From Cyanophora paradoxa (taxonomy: Eukaryota > Glaucocystophyceae > Cyanophorales > Cyanophoraceae), in the NCBI GenBank assembly GCA_004431415.1, contig QPMI01000107.1, positions 1-64,000 of the forward strand: a stretch of 64,000 nt of DNA. The letters are read 5' to 3'. How positions within the stretch are numbered: the stretch's first letter is position 1; every line of letters begins with the position of its first letter. Of the stretch, positions 9,962 to 20,600 are shown one piece after another. Under the pieces are notes generated by a model, which saw only the letters and a program-made list of their open reading frames with translations, did no database searches and was not told where the DNA came from. Made by a program: the position numbers and the translations under genes.

Positions 9962-10060
9962 TTGTCGGATGTCACAGTGTGGACTTCGCGAACGGGATGC
10001 GCGTGCCAGTGTGTAAATACGAACGTGCGAATTCAAGTGACGTCATGCATATGATCAATG

Positions 10061-10116
10061 AATGTCTCGACTTTTTGAGATATTAATTTAAAGATCTGGG
10101 AGGGTCGGGACATTGC
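10061..10116 (-). repeat. Hairpin element with AT-rich core, inverted copy downstream of the helicase
   Basis: The reverse-complemented core AGATATTAATTTAAAGATCT is flanked by arms AATGTCTCGAC and GTCGGGACATT. The outer bases of the arms differ from the other copies but still pair, which supports a conserved stem. Confidence 0.8.
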
Positions 10117-10390
10117 GAGGGCGGACGAGAGTGAGGGCATGCACTCTCTATGTGTCCCGACCTTTTCTGAACAACTCATGATTGCCGTATCATCGATCTG
10201 CATTTACTCACTTCGTTCTCTGTCGCTTGCACATGCGCGGTGTGGGATTACTAATTAGATCTAGTCTCCCTAGCCCTCTGCGGCCGCCTTCCTGCCCCCT
10301 GCAAAGAGCAGCTCAACCAAATCCTGTGGGGTCTGATTCATTGCAGACTCGCCTTCCCCGCCTGGGCCTGAGCTACACCAAGCTACGGTG

Positions 10391-10742
10391 AGTCCGACCA
10401 AGAGACGTGTCCGGACCCTCCCTACTTTCTTTATAGATTATTGGAAAGGTCCGGACACTAGAGGAGGGAGGGCGTACATAAGTAGTCTGACCAAGAGACG
10501 TGTCCCGACCCTCCCAGATCTTTAAATTAATATCTGAGAGGGTCGAGACACTAGAGGAGGGCGTACATAAGTAGTCTGACCAAGAGACGTGTCCCGACCC
10601 TCCCAGATCTTTAAATTAATATCTGAGAGGTCGAGACACTAGAGGAGGCGTACATAAGTAGTCTGACCAAGAGACGTGTCCGACCCTCCCAGATCTTTAA
10701 ATTAATATCTGAGAGGGTCGGGACACTAGAGGAGGGCGTACA
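10391..10742 (+). repeat. Array of four hairpin elements (period about 87-93 bp)
   Basis: Units begin at about 10391, 10484, 10573 and 10660. Each has a leader GTCTGACCAAGAGAC, a left arm GTGTCCCGACCCTC, an AT-rich core, a right arm GAGGGTCGAGACAC and a tail AGAGGAGGGCGTACATAA. Unit 1 has a different core and arms (GTGTCCGGACC with GGTCCGGACAC) that remain perfectly complementary. The array lies between the convergent helicase and exonuclease genes and runs into the 3' end of the latter. Candidate roles are replication origin, packaging or termination signal. Confidence 0.85.
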
Positions 10743-11390
10743 ACTTAAACTCGCGCAGCGCCGCCTGCTCCTCGCTGAGGTTCTCTGACTTCATTCGATC
10801 GCTGTAGGGCTCGGGCGGAGTTCCAGCCTTCACGTGCGACCAAAATAGATGTAAGCACCGCCGCATGAGCTGAATGTACCTCTCGTCCCGTCTGACGTAC
10901 CACGTTCGCACGCGCAGAGGCGTGAAGCAAAAAGTTCGGCCCACTCGCGGCCCGTTATGTCTAAAAGTCCTTGCAGCTGCGTCATGTAATAGGTAGGAAC
11001 CTTGTCGTAGAGTTCTTGTTTGTACGGACATTTTATTTCGAGTATGCGATCGTTTCCGATTAGCCCGTCCGGGCTCCCCGCCAGGAAGGGCAGTTCCTTA
11101 TGTTCGTGCAATCCAGTATGTTGCACGTCCACGTTATTGTTCAACGTTTTGTAGAGAGAGACCGCGAAGGGCTCATAGTCATGCCCGTAGGTTAGGGCAG
11201 GGTTGTCAAAGTTGTTTTCCTCCGCTATCCCGCTTAGCTCCGCCCACAGGCGGGCCCTGGATTTCCAGGGGTTTATACCGCACGCAGCCGCAAAATTAGA
11301 TGCAGTTAGTTTTTCACGGCGCGCCGCGTGCCACGCCGCGCTCCCCTGTTGTAAGTTCTCGCAAGTCTCGCAATCTGTATCGGTATGCAT
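10726..11390 (-). pseudogene. YqaJ-like viral recombinase / lambda-type exonuclease, one frameshift
   Basis: About 220 residues. The N-terminus reads SAAWHAARREKLTASNFAAA, matching the W-x-x-x-R and LTAS-F start of the YqaJ family. Then come ALTYGHDYEPFAVSLY, the nuclease motif SPDGLIGNDRILEIKCPY with the catalytic Asp and Glu-x-Lys, and VPTYYMTQLQGLLDITGREW. The frame breaks in a run of T (about 10930, plus-strand A run) and continues one base over as FTPLRVRTWYVRRDERYIQL to the stop at 10726-10728. These nucleases resect DNA ends for recombination or replication and are common in phages, large eukaryotic DNA viruses and related elements. The start is 38 bp from the divergent start at 11429. 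A single slippage means very recent decay or a sequencing error. Confidence 0.8.
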
Positions 11391-11428
11391 AGCTTAGCCT
11401 CGCAGTAGCGTTTAGAATTTCTTGATGT

Positions 11429-12171
11429 GTGCGAATGCATATGTCTGATAATCAGACTACCCTCCCACCGCTATCGGGGTACATCCGAGATTACACTAAG
11501 CAGGTAAACGGGCTGATCGGCTGGGTGAAAGAAGAGATCCCCAATACAATGCGAGACGGGGGCATGGCTGCGACGTATTTGCGCGATGTGGCACGCAGAG
11601 GCCTCGGGTCCAGGGTAGACATCCGAACGTATGAGCCGCCGGTGTACGAAATCGAACACAGGGACGACATGGGCAGGGTTCGCGATGAACTTCGCAAGCT
11701 CTGGTGGGCGTTCGGCTCGCGCAAGAGCCCCATGACCTACCTGCCCCAAGACGTTCAGAGAGTTATACTGGATCTCTTCCTGAATGCGGGCACTCGCACG
11801 GAGATCATCAATCGCCCGCTCAATATTTTGAAGCACTACTTCCAAGGCTTCGTTCACCACGCCAAAAACAAGGAAGATGAATGGGTGGTACCCTATGTCC
11901 CCCATCGGATTTGATCCCTGAAGGATGGGACGAAGAACAAGACAATATGGAAGAACGGTTCAAGAGATACAAGTATAGAAAACTGACGCCTGCCGGCCCA
12001 CCGTACGGCCCACCGGCGCCCACGGCGGAGCAGCGCCAAGAGATACTGCGGGAGGGTCAGATTCGCAGGTGGATGGAGTACAGCAATGATCCGACGAGCT
12101 GGTCGCCAGACGAGGCCGAGCTGCGGAAGCGCGCGAGGCTGCCAGGCCCTCGATACCCCGACCGCGAGTAG
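11429..12171 (+). pseudogene. Unknown protein, paralog 1 of a tandem pair, one frameshift
   Basis: The first frame (161 residues) reads MRMHMSDNQTTLPPLSGYIR, then LRKLWWAFGSRKSPMTYLPQ and NRPLNILKHYFQGFVHHAKN, and ends at 11914. A one-base shift near 11895 continues as PEGWDEEQDNMEERFKRYKY, with a Pro-rich stretch and the C-terminal motif IRRWMEYSNDPTSWSPDEAE, to 12171. Joined, about 245 residues, mainly helical. The next gene repeats its layout in diverged form. Not recognised. It shares a 38-bp divergent promoter region with the exonuclease. Confidence 0.55.
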
Positions 12172-12205
12172 GGGTACAGGTATAAATTCTCACCGAGCCG
12201 CGAGC

Positions 12206-12938
12206 ATGGCGCGAACACGCGAGTCCGACGTGCTGTACAACAACGGCGACCTGGACGGGGAGATTCGACAGCGGAACGTGGACTTGGAGGATGCGAACGC
12301 AGTGCTGGAGGGAGGCGCACGTCCTCAGGGGCGGCTCGCCGGCGGAGAACTTCATGGAGCGCGTGCTCTACCTTGTGCGCTGGATTAGAGACGAATTCCA
12401 CGACGAGCGAGAGCTCCCGGACAGGGAGATGATCAGGGCCGCGGGCTTGATGGGTATGACAGAGAACCGAGATCGTACCTGAGGCGCGAACGCAGGGATC
12501 TGAACGGCGATTGGGCCGACCTGCAAGCGCTGTGGACGGCCTTTGCGAACCGCAAGAGCCAGATCCTTGCCCTGCCCGCGCAGGTACAGCAGCGTATCAT
12601 TGATTTCGTAGCCCCTGGCGCGACGAGTCCCTCCAGCAGCCATTCATGCAACCACGCTTCCTCTCCGGGCTCAGGAGCGCGTTCTTCCACTTGGCCGTGA
12701 GCAGCGACCGGTATTTCACACCGCAGAGGATCGTTCACGGCGAATTCGGCATACCCCCGAGTGGCTGAATTTTGCCACCGTACCCCTTCCCCACCCCGCC
12801 TCGAAGGCCCCCCTCCCCTACCCCGAGCAGCGTGAGTCACTCAAGCGTCAGAGGGAGGTACGCGAATGGATGGACGACACCAGCCACTGGGTACAGGGCG
12901 AGGCCGAATTACGCAAGTTCGGAAGGTTCGGGCAGTAA
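12206..12938 (+). pseudogene. Unknown protein, paralog 2 of a tandem pair, several frameshifts
   Basis: A TATAAAT sequence at 12181 lies 19 bp upstream of ATG 12206. Frames in series read MARTRESDVLYNNGDLDGEI, then NFMERVLYLVRWIRDEFHDE, then ADLQALWTAFANRKSQILAL, FLSGLRSAFFHLAVSSDRYF, and finally REWMDDTSHWVQGEAELRKF to a TAA at 12936-12938. The segments LWTAFANRKS and AELRKFGR align with LWWAFGSRKS and AELRKRAR of the preceding gene, in the same order and spacing. At least four shifts, so more decayed than its partner. Confidence 0.5.
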
Positions 12939-13469
12939 CAGCGGGGGTACAGCATTCAGTTAGAGCCTGAGCATCGTTAGAGGCCGGGAGGCCCCCGAGG
13001 GGTACACCGGCTGTTACTCCCCGCGTCGGTTAGTGCTAGCCCCCCTGTTAGTGCAGCGTGTACCTGATCGCAATATAACACCCAAACCTCCGCGACGCGT
13101 GACTCATGCAACCTCCGAGGGTTAACAATGCATTGACAGCGAAGGGGCAAGCTCGAGAGCTCAACGCTTCACAAAGGCCCACGTATATATACATGTACAA
13201 GGCTATAGCTATCCAGGTTCTCAAAGTCCCTACGCCCTGTCATAGCATGTGGGGCCTTCGACACAGATTTTCCTGAGGCGTAGGGGGTGGGGCTCGTGAG
13301 GGGTGGGTGTGGACCCGGGGGGATGTGGCATCAGGAACAAGTTGATGGAAAAAAAAGCATGAGTATCATTTCGAATCGATGAGCAAGAAATTACGAAGGG
13401 GAAGAAATCCAAATTCACGCTGTCGATGGGAATGGGATCAGATCCTGCACTAAGTCCCTGAGTCCTGGA
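12939..13469. other. Non-coding, nothing recognised
   Basis: No ordered protein pattern on either strand and no RNA gene seen. It marks the right edge of the recognisable virus-like genes. The string ACATGTACAAGGCTATAGC at about 13190 recurs near 15368. Confidence 0.4.
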
Positions 13470-13910
13470 GAGCACAAGCCCCGAGCTCTCGCGGACTGCG
13501 CCCCGCGGACATCTGCGGGCGGACATCTCAGAGACCGTTGCGAGAGCCGCCCGGCCGCGCAGCCAGCTCACCTGGCCCGAAGAGCGAGGCCCGCTGGACG
13601 AGCCCCGAGCTTTCTATCCGCTTCGGCGCTCTGCGGGCTGCGGGCGCGCGCTACGGAGGGAATCTGCGAGCGGATATCTCAGAGACCGTTGCAAGAGCCG
13701 CCCGGCCGCGCAGCCAGCTCACCTGGCCCGAAGAGCGAGGCCCGCTGGACGAGCCCCGAGCTTTCGATGCGCTTGAGCGCCCTGCGGACTGCGAGCGCGC
13801 GCTACGGAGGGCATCTGCGAGTGAATATCTCAGAGATCGAGGCGAGAGCCGCCCGGCCGCGCAGCCAGCTCACCTGGCCCAAAGAGCGAGGCTCCCTGTC
13901 GAGAGTCTCC
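13470..13910. repeat. 151-bp tandem repeat, about 2.6 copies
   Basis: Units begin at about 13520 and 13671, with a third partial unit at 13822, spaced exactly 151 bp. Shared landmarks are ATCTCAGAGACCGTTGC, GCCGCCCGGCCGCGCAGCCA and GACGAGCCCCGAGCTTTC. A more degenerate partial unit precedes the first. The long open frames here come from repeat composition, not from a gene. Confidence 0.85.
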
Positions 13911-14740
13911 AGGCAGGGCTCGCAGTACTTCTGGTAGAGAGTAGACCAGGAGCCGGTCCTTTTCATGCGAAGCGAGTGCACTGCCTCGACTCCAGAGTCT
14001 GTGCGAAGGAACCCGCGGCGCTGAGCTCGAGACGTCGACTTCAAGGAGCTGATCGTCTTTCCAGGATCGTCTGTCCAGGCGCGCGATGGGAGTGTTCAAA
14101 GCTCTGCGCGGTCGAACAGCAGCGGAGCGGGAGGAATGAGCGGATCGGGAGGGATGAACGATGTTGCGAGCCGCGGTGCGGGCGCGATGTCAGCCGCGGA
14201 CGCAGAGATCGAGGAATTCACCTGAAGGCGCTCTCTCCCGACCGGCGCCCGGCCCCGAAAGGCAAGGGAACTGTGATGCTACCTCTCGGCTGCGTCTGCT
14301 GTACATGTGCGCTGCAGCTGCGGGCAGCGCTTTACGAGCAGCTGGGTCCCCTGATACGTATACCCCCCGCGGGTTTTTTTAGGTCCGCGCTTCGAACGCG
14401 GCCCGAATTCGAATTCCAGCGAGAGTTAAGGCCTCGCGCGCGGTCGGGAGTTGAAAAACGCATCCGTGACCATTTCCGGGTGCCCGGCGGCGCGCTCCGG
14501 CGACATGCATGGACTTGCATATGCACGATGTATGTGCCCGTTCTCGGCAGCCGGGCGAGCTACGGGCTCGCCGCTAGCTCGAACGCGTAGAGGAGGCCGT
14601 TCCCGGTTGTCTCCAACTCGTTCCGGCCGGCAATCCCGGTCGTGGCCTCAGGGAAACGGATTTGACGAGGGGGCATATGAAGGGGTATATACAAATTGAG
14701 CCGTTGGCTGCAAATTCAAGACTAGGGAGGTAATATATAG
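13911..14740. other. No recognisable gene
   Basis: Arg/Ala-rich open frames only, overlapping on both strands, without ordered protein character. No RNA gene seen. Confidence 0.4.
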
Positions 14741-14790
14741 ATCGAATATATATATATATATATATATAGCTATATATATAGCTATATATG
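14741..14790. repeat. TA-rich microsatellite
   Basis: Runs of TA interrupted by AGC (TATATATAGCTATATATA) that are partly self-complementary. Confidence 0.9.
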
Positions 14791-14825
14791 AACACTTGCA
14801 CTGTGACAAATTTTTACTGGCCCGC

Positions 14826-15365
14826 GGCCGATCACGATCATCCGATGATCGGATCATGATCACGCGTGTTTCTGGCCGCCGCCGGGCCGGGCACTCACGA
14901 TCCGATGATCACTGAGAATCAGCCACAGCCTGGCAGGCCCTGAGGACCGGCCGCGGGTGCCGTCGGACTGCGGGAGGCGTATCATAGTATCATGATCACT
15001 GATATGCCGGACGACCGTCAGCTGCAGACTGACCCTGGGCGGGGCGCCAGAAGCCCGCGGCCTCTCATGATCCGATGATCATCATGGCATGACCAGACTC
15101 AGTGACTGACGATCACTGATCATCGGATCATGAATCAGGATGATCATTGAATCCGATCATCGCGATCGGATCATGAAGCCTCCTTCAACGTTTCATCGAA
15201 TCAGAAACTTCCGAAGTTCCGGACTCTGGGAGTTCGGGCCCGCGCGCCGGGCCGGGACCCGGGCTTCGGCCCGCCGGCGGAAGCCTCAGGGCTTGCCAAG
15301 TTGATTATGAAGCCTGAAGCCTCTCGCCGAGTCGAGCTCAGAGTCTCATGATCATCGGATCAGAT
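14826..15365. repeat. Cluster of GATC-rich short palindromes
   Basis: Many overlapping copies of ATGATC, GATCAT and CCGATGATCGGATCATGA occur in clusters near 14830-14900, 14985-15000, 15065-15175 and 15345-15365, separated by GC-rich sequence. No coding pattern. It may be a degenerated satellite or a foldback element. Confidence 0.6.
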
Positions 15366-16261
15366 CTACATGTACAAGGCTATAGCCTAGTAGATAGAAA
15401 TCTCAGAATCCGACGCTGTGACGCCGTGACGGTCTGCATGCAGCTGACCATGGCAGCACTAGCCCCTGCGCGTGGCCCAGTGGCGGCGCCCGCGGCCGCA
15501 GCCGGGCCTCCGGGCCTTCAAGGCTTCGTAATTCGAATTCGAATGTGGCCACCCCTGCTGACCACCCCTGCGCGGCAGCTGCAGCCTGCGGGCACATGGC
15601 CGGCCGCCGGGCTCGGCGAGCAGCTGCCGGCCCGGCGGAGCATCGGTGTCGTGGATCCGAAGTTGAAACCCGGGGCCTTTTGCATCTTGTTTAATTCTTT
15701 CATGCAACGCAGCTCCCCGTAGCCGGGAGCTCGAGGGAATTCGGGAAGCCCGGCCCGGAGGGACTTGGGGGCTACTCCGGGAGACTACTGCAGGCCATGG
15801 CCAGAAGGGGAGGGGGCGGGGGGGGGATTGGGGGGGGGGGAAGGGGGAGGGGCGGGGGAGGTGCGGAGGAGGGAGGGAGGGAAGGGGAGACGGAGACGGG
15901 ACGGATCACACTCACCGGGTCGTTGCACTTGTACCTGGACGGGTTGGATCGGACGATCTCGAGGGGGAGCGGCCGTTGCGCGCGCGCTGCGCAAAACTGT
16001 CAAACGGCTAAACGTGTCTGGACCGCGCGCGCGCGCGCGCTGCGGATGCATGCTAGGATATGCCACAGGCCCGACGCAGGCCGTGGCACGCCGCCGACTT
16101 CAGGCCGTACCTGTTGCACCCGTTGCTAAGCTGCGCCGCTGTGCAGCGCGGTCACGGCACGCAGTGTCCGACGGACCGGCGCCGGCGACTTCGACGGAAC
16201 TGCTCCGCTCAGCTGCACGGGCAACAAGCCTGCTCCGCGCCTGCAGGCAAATTGATGTAGT
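15366..16261. other. Non-coding, with a G-rich tract
   Basis: No recognisable gene. Bases 15807-15890 are strongly G-rich on the plus strand with several runs of four or more G, so G-quadruplex formation is possible. CG repeats occur near 16025. Confidence 0.5.
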
Positions 16262-16960
16262 CGAGGCGCAAGTGGAGTGCGGATTCGCAAGACGGACGTT
16301 GACGTCGATAACAGCAGCAGACGCACCGCTTCCCCGTCCTGGAGGTATCAAGGACGTGACCTGGCGAGGCCAAACGTCAGCGGTCGCACAAGACAACGTG
16401 CGGCGGCGGCGAGCGCGGCACCGCACCCAGAAGAAGATACCAAGCACAGCGTACGGGTCAACCCAAGGCACGGGGGCGTCGAGGTACCAGATGTACGTGC
16501 CTGCGGCGGATCAGCAAGCCCCATGATACTGAAGGCTGTGAAGCGCACCGTAGCCCATGATGTCCTGGAGCACAACCTCTGCGAGCCACGCGTGAGTTTG
16601 AGCTTTCACGGCTGCCCGCCCGCGCGAGCTGCGCACCTGTGCTGTACCAGCGGCCCTGGAGGAAGCCGTCGTCGGTGGTCTGCGTCGCCCGCTTGAGAGT
16701 CAGGTGCAGCTTGCCCTGGTCGTCGACCCAGACGTCCTCGTCGCGGTTGGACCAGAAGTTGGCACCTGCGAGGGCTCGTGAGCTCAGGCGCGCGGGGCGT
16801 GCGGAACAGAAGCGGACGCACCAGGGTCAAGCTGCGTGAACTTGGCCACCTTCTTCGCCCAGACCTTGCCGGACCTGCGCGGAGAGCAAGGGGCGCGCAC
16901 AAGCAGGAGCGCGAGTCTGCGAGCACCGACGTCGAGGTCGACCGCGAGGCTAGGCCGCCT
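16262..16960 (-). pseudogene. Inverted partial copy of exons 7-10 of the giant gene
   Basis: Read on the minus strand this repeats about 18400-19125, including the protein segments SGKVWAKKVAKFTQLDP, ANFWSNRDEDVWVDDQGKLH and GRWYST and the GTGCG/CAG splice signals between them. The core (about 16400-16880) is nearly identical to the other arm; the ends are more diverged. No start exon, signal peptide or further GH16-like exons follow on its side, so it is a fragment. Together with 18466-19125 it brackets the promoter and first exons of the giant gene. Confidence 0.85.
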
Positions 16961-17078
16961 GTATAGGCGACGCCAACGTCGCCAAGATCTAGATCTAGAG
17001 GGCCAGCTATAGGCATGCTCCATGTTCGAGTCCGTGTACCCGCCGTAACATGAACCCATCCGGTCATCCCATGAATTC

Positions 17079-17182
17079 ATATATATGTATATACACAAAA
17101 TATTTAATTCTAATATATATATGCATATATACGTATATATATTAAGTTATATATGCATATATGCATATATACTAATTAAGTT
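17079..17182. repeat. AT-rich tract upstream of the giant gene
   Basis: ATATATGCATATATAC-type repeats, much richer in AT than the surroundings, about 330 bp before the proposed start codon. It may be a nucleosome-free promoter region or simply a microsatellite. Confidence 0.7.
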
Positions 17183-17515
17183 ACCCTCACGTACACTCAA
17201 CCCGTCCCTCCATATACATGTGTCCGGTCCGCAATCCTCGATTGGCGTCGACGTCGGTACCAGTGCGGGACGGACGGCTTGTAAAGGCTACTAGGCTACT
17301 CAGGGTACGGTCGCGGACAGAGGTTCGCGACGCGACCTGCCAGGTCCAGCGGAGCAGCCAGCCGCCTCCAGGCACAGCTTCCAGTTCGCTGGAGCAGTGC
17401 AGGAGGTCGCCCTCGCGTTCTCCCGGCGGCTGTGCGCGGCAGATCGGAAGTTCTGGAGGTCAGCGTTCTGGAAGCTCAGTCGCGGCCCAGGCCTTCGCAG
17501 CCTGGGAGCGCACCC

Positions 17516-17626
17516 ATGGAAGGCGCCAGTAGGGGGGGAGGGCGCCGCAGGAGCCCAGCGCGAATCAGAACTCGCAGCATTCACACGGCATGCGTGCTCC
17601 TCGTACTTTTCGCGGTCGTATCGGCC
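17516..17626 (+). other. Signal peptide of the giant protein
   Basis: A long basic N-region (RRRSPARIRTRSIHT) is followed by a hydrophobic core ACVLLVLFAVVSA, with cleavage probable before QTTSES. It directs the protein to the secretory pathway and agrees with the C-terminal membrane helix. Confidence 0.75.
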
Positions 17627-20600
17627 CAGACTACCAGCGAGAGCAATCGCGCGACCAACCTCGTTTTCGTGGACCTGGATGCAGCCTCTGACTTCGCTAA
17701 GCTCGTCCCGTCCGCGCCTTACTGTCCCACTCTGAAAGGTGAGAGCGTCAACCCCTTTCAGCAAATCGGCACGAACATCTCGCCTGTTGCCTCTCTGAGT
17801 GCTGATTGCGCCTGTCCGCTTTCGCAGTTGACTCCTGGGCTGGCCGAAATGGCACCATTGCCGGATCGGTCTCGGTCTCAGGCACGACCGCGCCGCCATC
17901 GTTCGCTCTCGGTCCGCCGCAGTCGCTTATGCGCATCGTGTGCCAGTAGCAACAGCTCATTTTGATGTTCTTTGCAGCGACCGTGGAGTACCAGGTCGAT
18001 TTCGGCGTCCAGGAGTCGTACAACACCTACTACGGCAGTTGGTGGAACAGGTCAGCGCGCACATTTCGTGCATCATCGTCTCTGGTTTGATCGACCGACG
18101 GCTCTAACATCCTACGGTCCAGGCCGTCGGACGCGCAGCCGTCCGTGTCTGTTGCTGACGGCTCGTGGTCTGTGTCCGTGAACGATGGTGCGCTTCTTTT
18201 CAATGAAGCCCTTAGCTGGACGTTGCATCTAAGCGGATCGCTTGGCCGCGCAGCCGACCTCGTCAACCTGTACCTGGTGCCGTCGAGCGCATCGGTACCG
18301 CTGACGCAGGGCAACCGGTGCGCCCCGCAGGGCGACGCCGGGCTCCACATGCTTAGCGGTCTGTGATGCCGCAGGTATCTGCCGGACGCGCTGGAGTCGC
18401 TCGCTGTCTCGCGGTCGGTGCTCGCACTGGGCCCCACCACGCGGCAGCTGCAATGGTCATGACCCCGCGCTCCTGCTTGTGCGCCTGGGGCTGATGCTTG
18501 CTCTCTGCGCAGGTCCGGCAAGGTCTGGGCGAAGAAGGTGGCCAAGTTCACGCAGCTTGACCCTGGTGCGTCCGCTTCTGTTCCGCACGCCCCGCGCGCA
18601 TGAGCTCACGAGCCCTCGCAGGTGCCAACTTCTGGTCCAACCGCGACGAGGACGTCTGGGTCGACGACCAGGGCAAGCTGCACCTGACGCTCAAGCGGGC
18701 GACGCAGACCACCGACGACGGCTTCCTCCAGGGCCGTTGGTACAGCACAGGTGCGCAGCTCGCGCGGGCGGGCAGCCGTGAAAGGCTGGACTCACGCGTG
18801 GCTCGCAGAGGTTGTGCTCCAGGACATCATGGGCTACGGTGCGCTTCACAGCCTTCAGTATCATGGGGCTTGCTGATCCGCCGCAGGCACGTACATCTGG
18901 TACCTCGACGCCCCCGTGCCTTGGGTTGACCCGTACGCTGTGCTTGGTATCTTCTTCTGGGTGCGGTGCTGTGCTCGCCGCTGTTGCGCGCCGTCGTCTT
19001 GTGCGATCGCTGACGTTTTGTCCCGCCTCGTTCGCGACACCTGCAGGAGGAAGAGGCGGTGCGTCTGCCGCCGCTGTCTCGCATTGTCCGTCCTGCTTGC
19101 GTATCCTCACTCCGCTCGCGCTATCAGACCGGCATCTCCCCCTGGCGGCACCGTGAAATCGCGTTCGAGTTCAGCCAGTTCGGAGTGGGCGCCGACCCGA
19201 CGAACTTCCAGTTCGGCTCAGCCTACGACCCGGTCCGCGCTGGCGGCCATCTGCAGCTCGCGTCACTCGCGTCTCGCTCACTTACCCTGGGCCGCAGAAT
19301 CCGGCGATCGGCCGGCCGGAGAACGCGACGATTCGCGTCAACATCAATGACTTGAAGCAGGCGAAGAACGTTCCGGCGAGCCAGACCAAGTACACCCTGC
19401 ACTGTACGCGCTGCTCTCTCGTATCCCTCAATCTACAGAGAACCAATTTCACGCTTTTCAGTGACCTGGACGTCCGGCCGTGCTGTCTTCCGCGTCTATC
19501 CGGACTGGTCTGCGCTTGTCCATGACTGCGTCAGACGTACAGATTGTGAACTTGCATTCGGCAGGATCTGCAAGTCGAAGCTCATGACGAAGGTGGAGCG
19601 CGATGCGCAGACGCTTCTTGCGGAGGAGGTCATCGAGTACCCGGTCCGTCATCACGATTCATAAGCCTCGCTGTGGAATGTCGGAGTGACCTCCCTGCGC
19701 CGCAGAACATCCCTACGCCTGGCCGCCAGCGCGTCCGGATGAACATGTGGAAATTCCGTGCGCTCTGTGGACGAAGCTGCTATTGGCATACTGATGTTGC
19801 CTCGCAGCCGACACAACGGGCGGAGACCGCCAGCCCCAGGACCGGACTTACGAGGGTAAGCGCTATTCATCCTCTGTAAATCGCCCTTCTTCTTACACCG
19901 CCTTCTGCAGCGATTTTTGGTGGTTTCGACTACGTGCCAGGCTCGCTGCTCCGCTTCCCCCTGTTCTGCGACTGAATTCCAATTCTAATGGTTCTTTTGC
20001 AGGCGGACCGGTTCCTACCAGCGCGCAGATGCCGGACTGTACGACTGTCAAGGTCGCGTTCGACCAGGTGCCCGTTACATTCGTCTGTAGCTGCGCTCAA
20101 GCTCATAGCTTTTGTGCAGCGCATCGCGCTACCCCGCTCGAAGTCGCTGGTCTCCTTCTCGCCGTCTTTCGTCGGCTCCAACGCGGACCCTGCGGATCTC
20201 GCGAGCACAGACTGCTCGATGCTCGATGCCGCCTCGCTCGCCCTTGTCGGTGGCGCCGGTTCGTCTTGATGTATGTGTGCGTGTTCGCCTCGCGTGTCGC
20301 TTAGCGATGGCGCCAGATGCGAAGTGCACGATCACGGGCCCGAGCGAGATCACGATCCAGCTGGGCGCGTCCGCGACCGTCATGCCCGGCGCGAGCATCA
20401 ACCTGCGGCCCAACACCGTCGCGACTTCGACGGTGACCTGCGGCGACGCGGAGCCCCTCGTCACCTGGAGGGCCGTCGTGCCGTCGGAGCTGTCCAGCTG
20501 CTCGTCCACGACTTCGACAGGTCTCTCTGCATCGTGGAACCCCGGCGCTACCATCGGCGTCACCCAGCCGACCGGCTCCGACAAGCTCGACACCGTGCTG

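Noticed and set aside
10391-10742. CRISPR array
   Set aside because: Repeats of about 90 bp are contiguous, with no unique spacers and no cas genes, in eukaryotic DNA.
13538-14590. 350-residue open frame
   Set aside because: It runs through the 151-bp tandem repeat and is Arg/Ala-rich without ordered segments.
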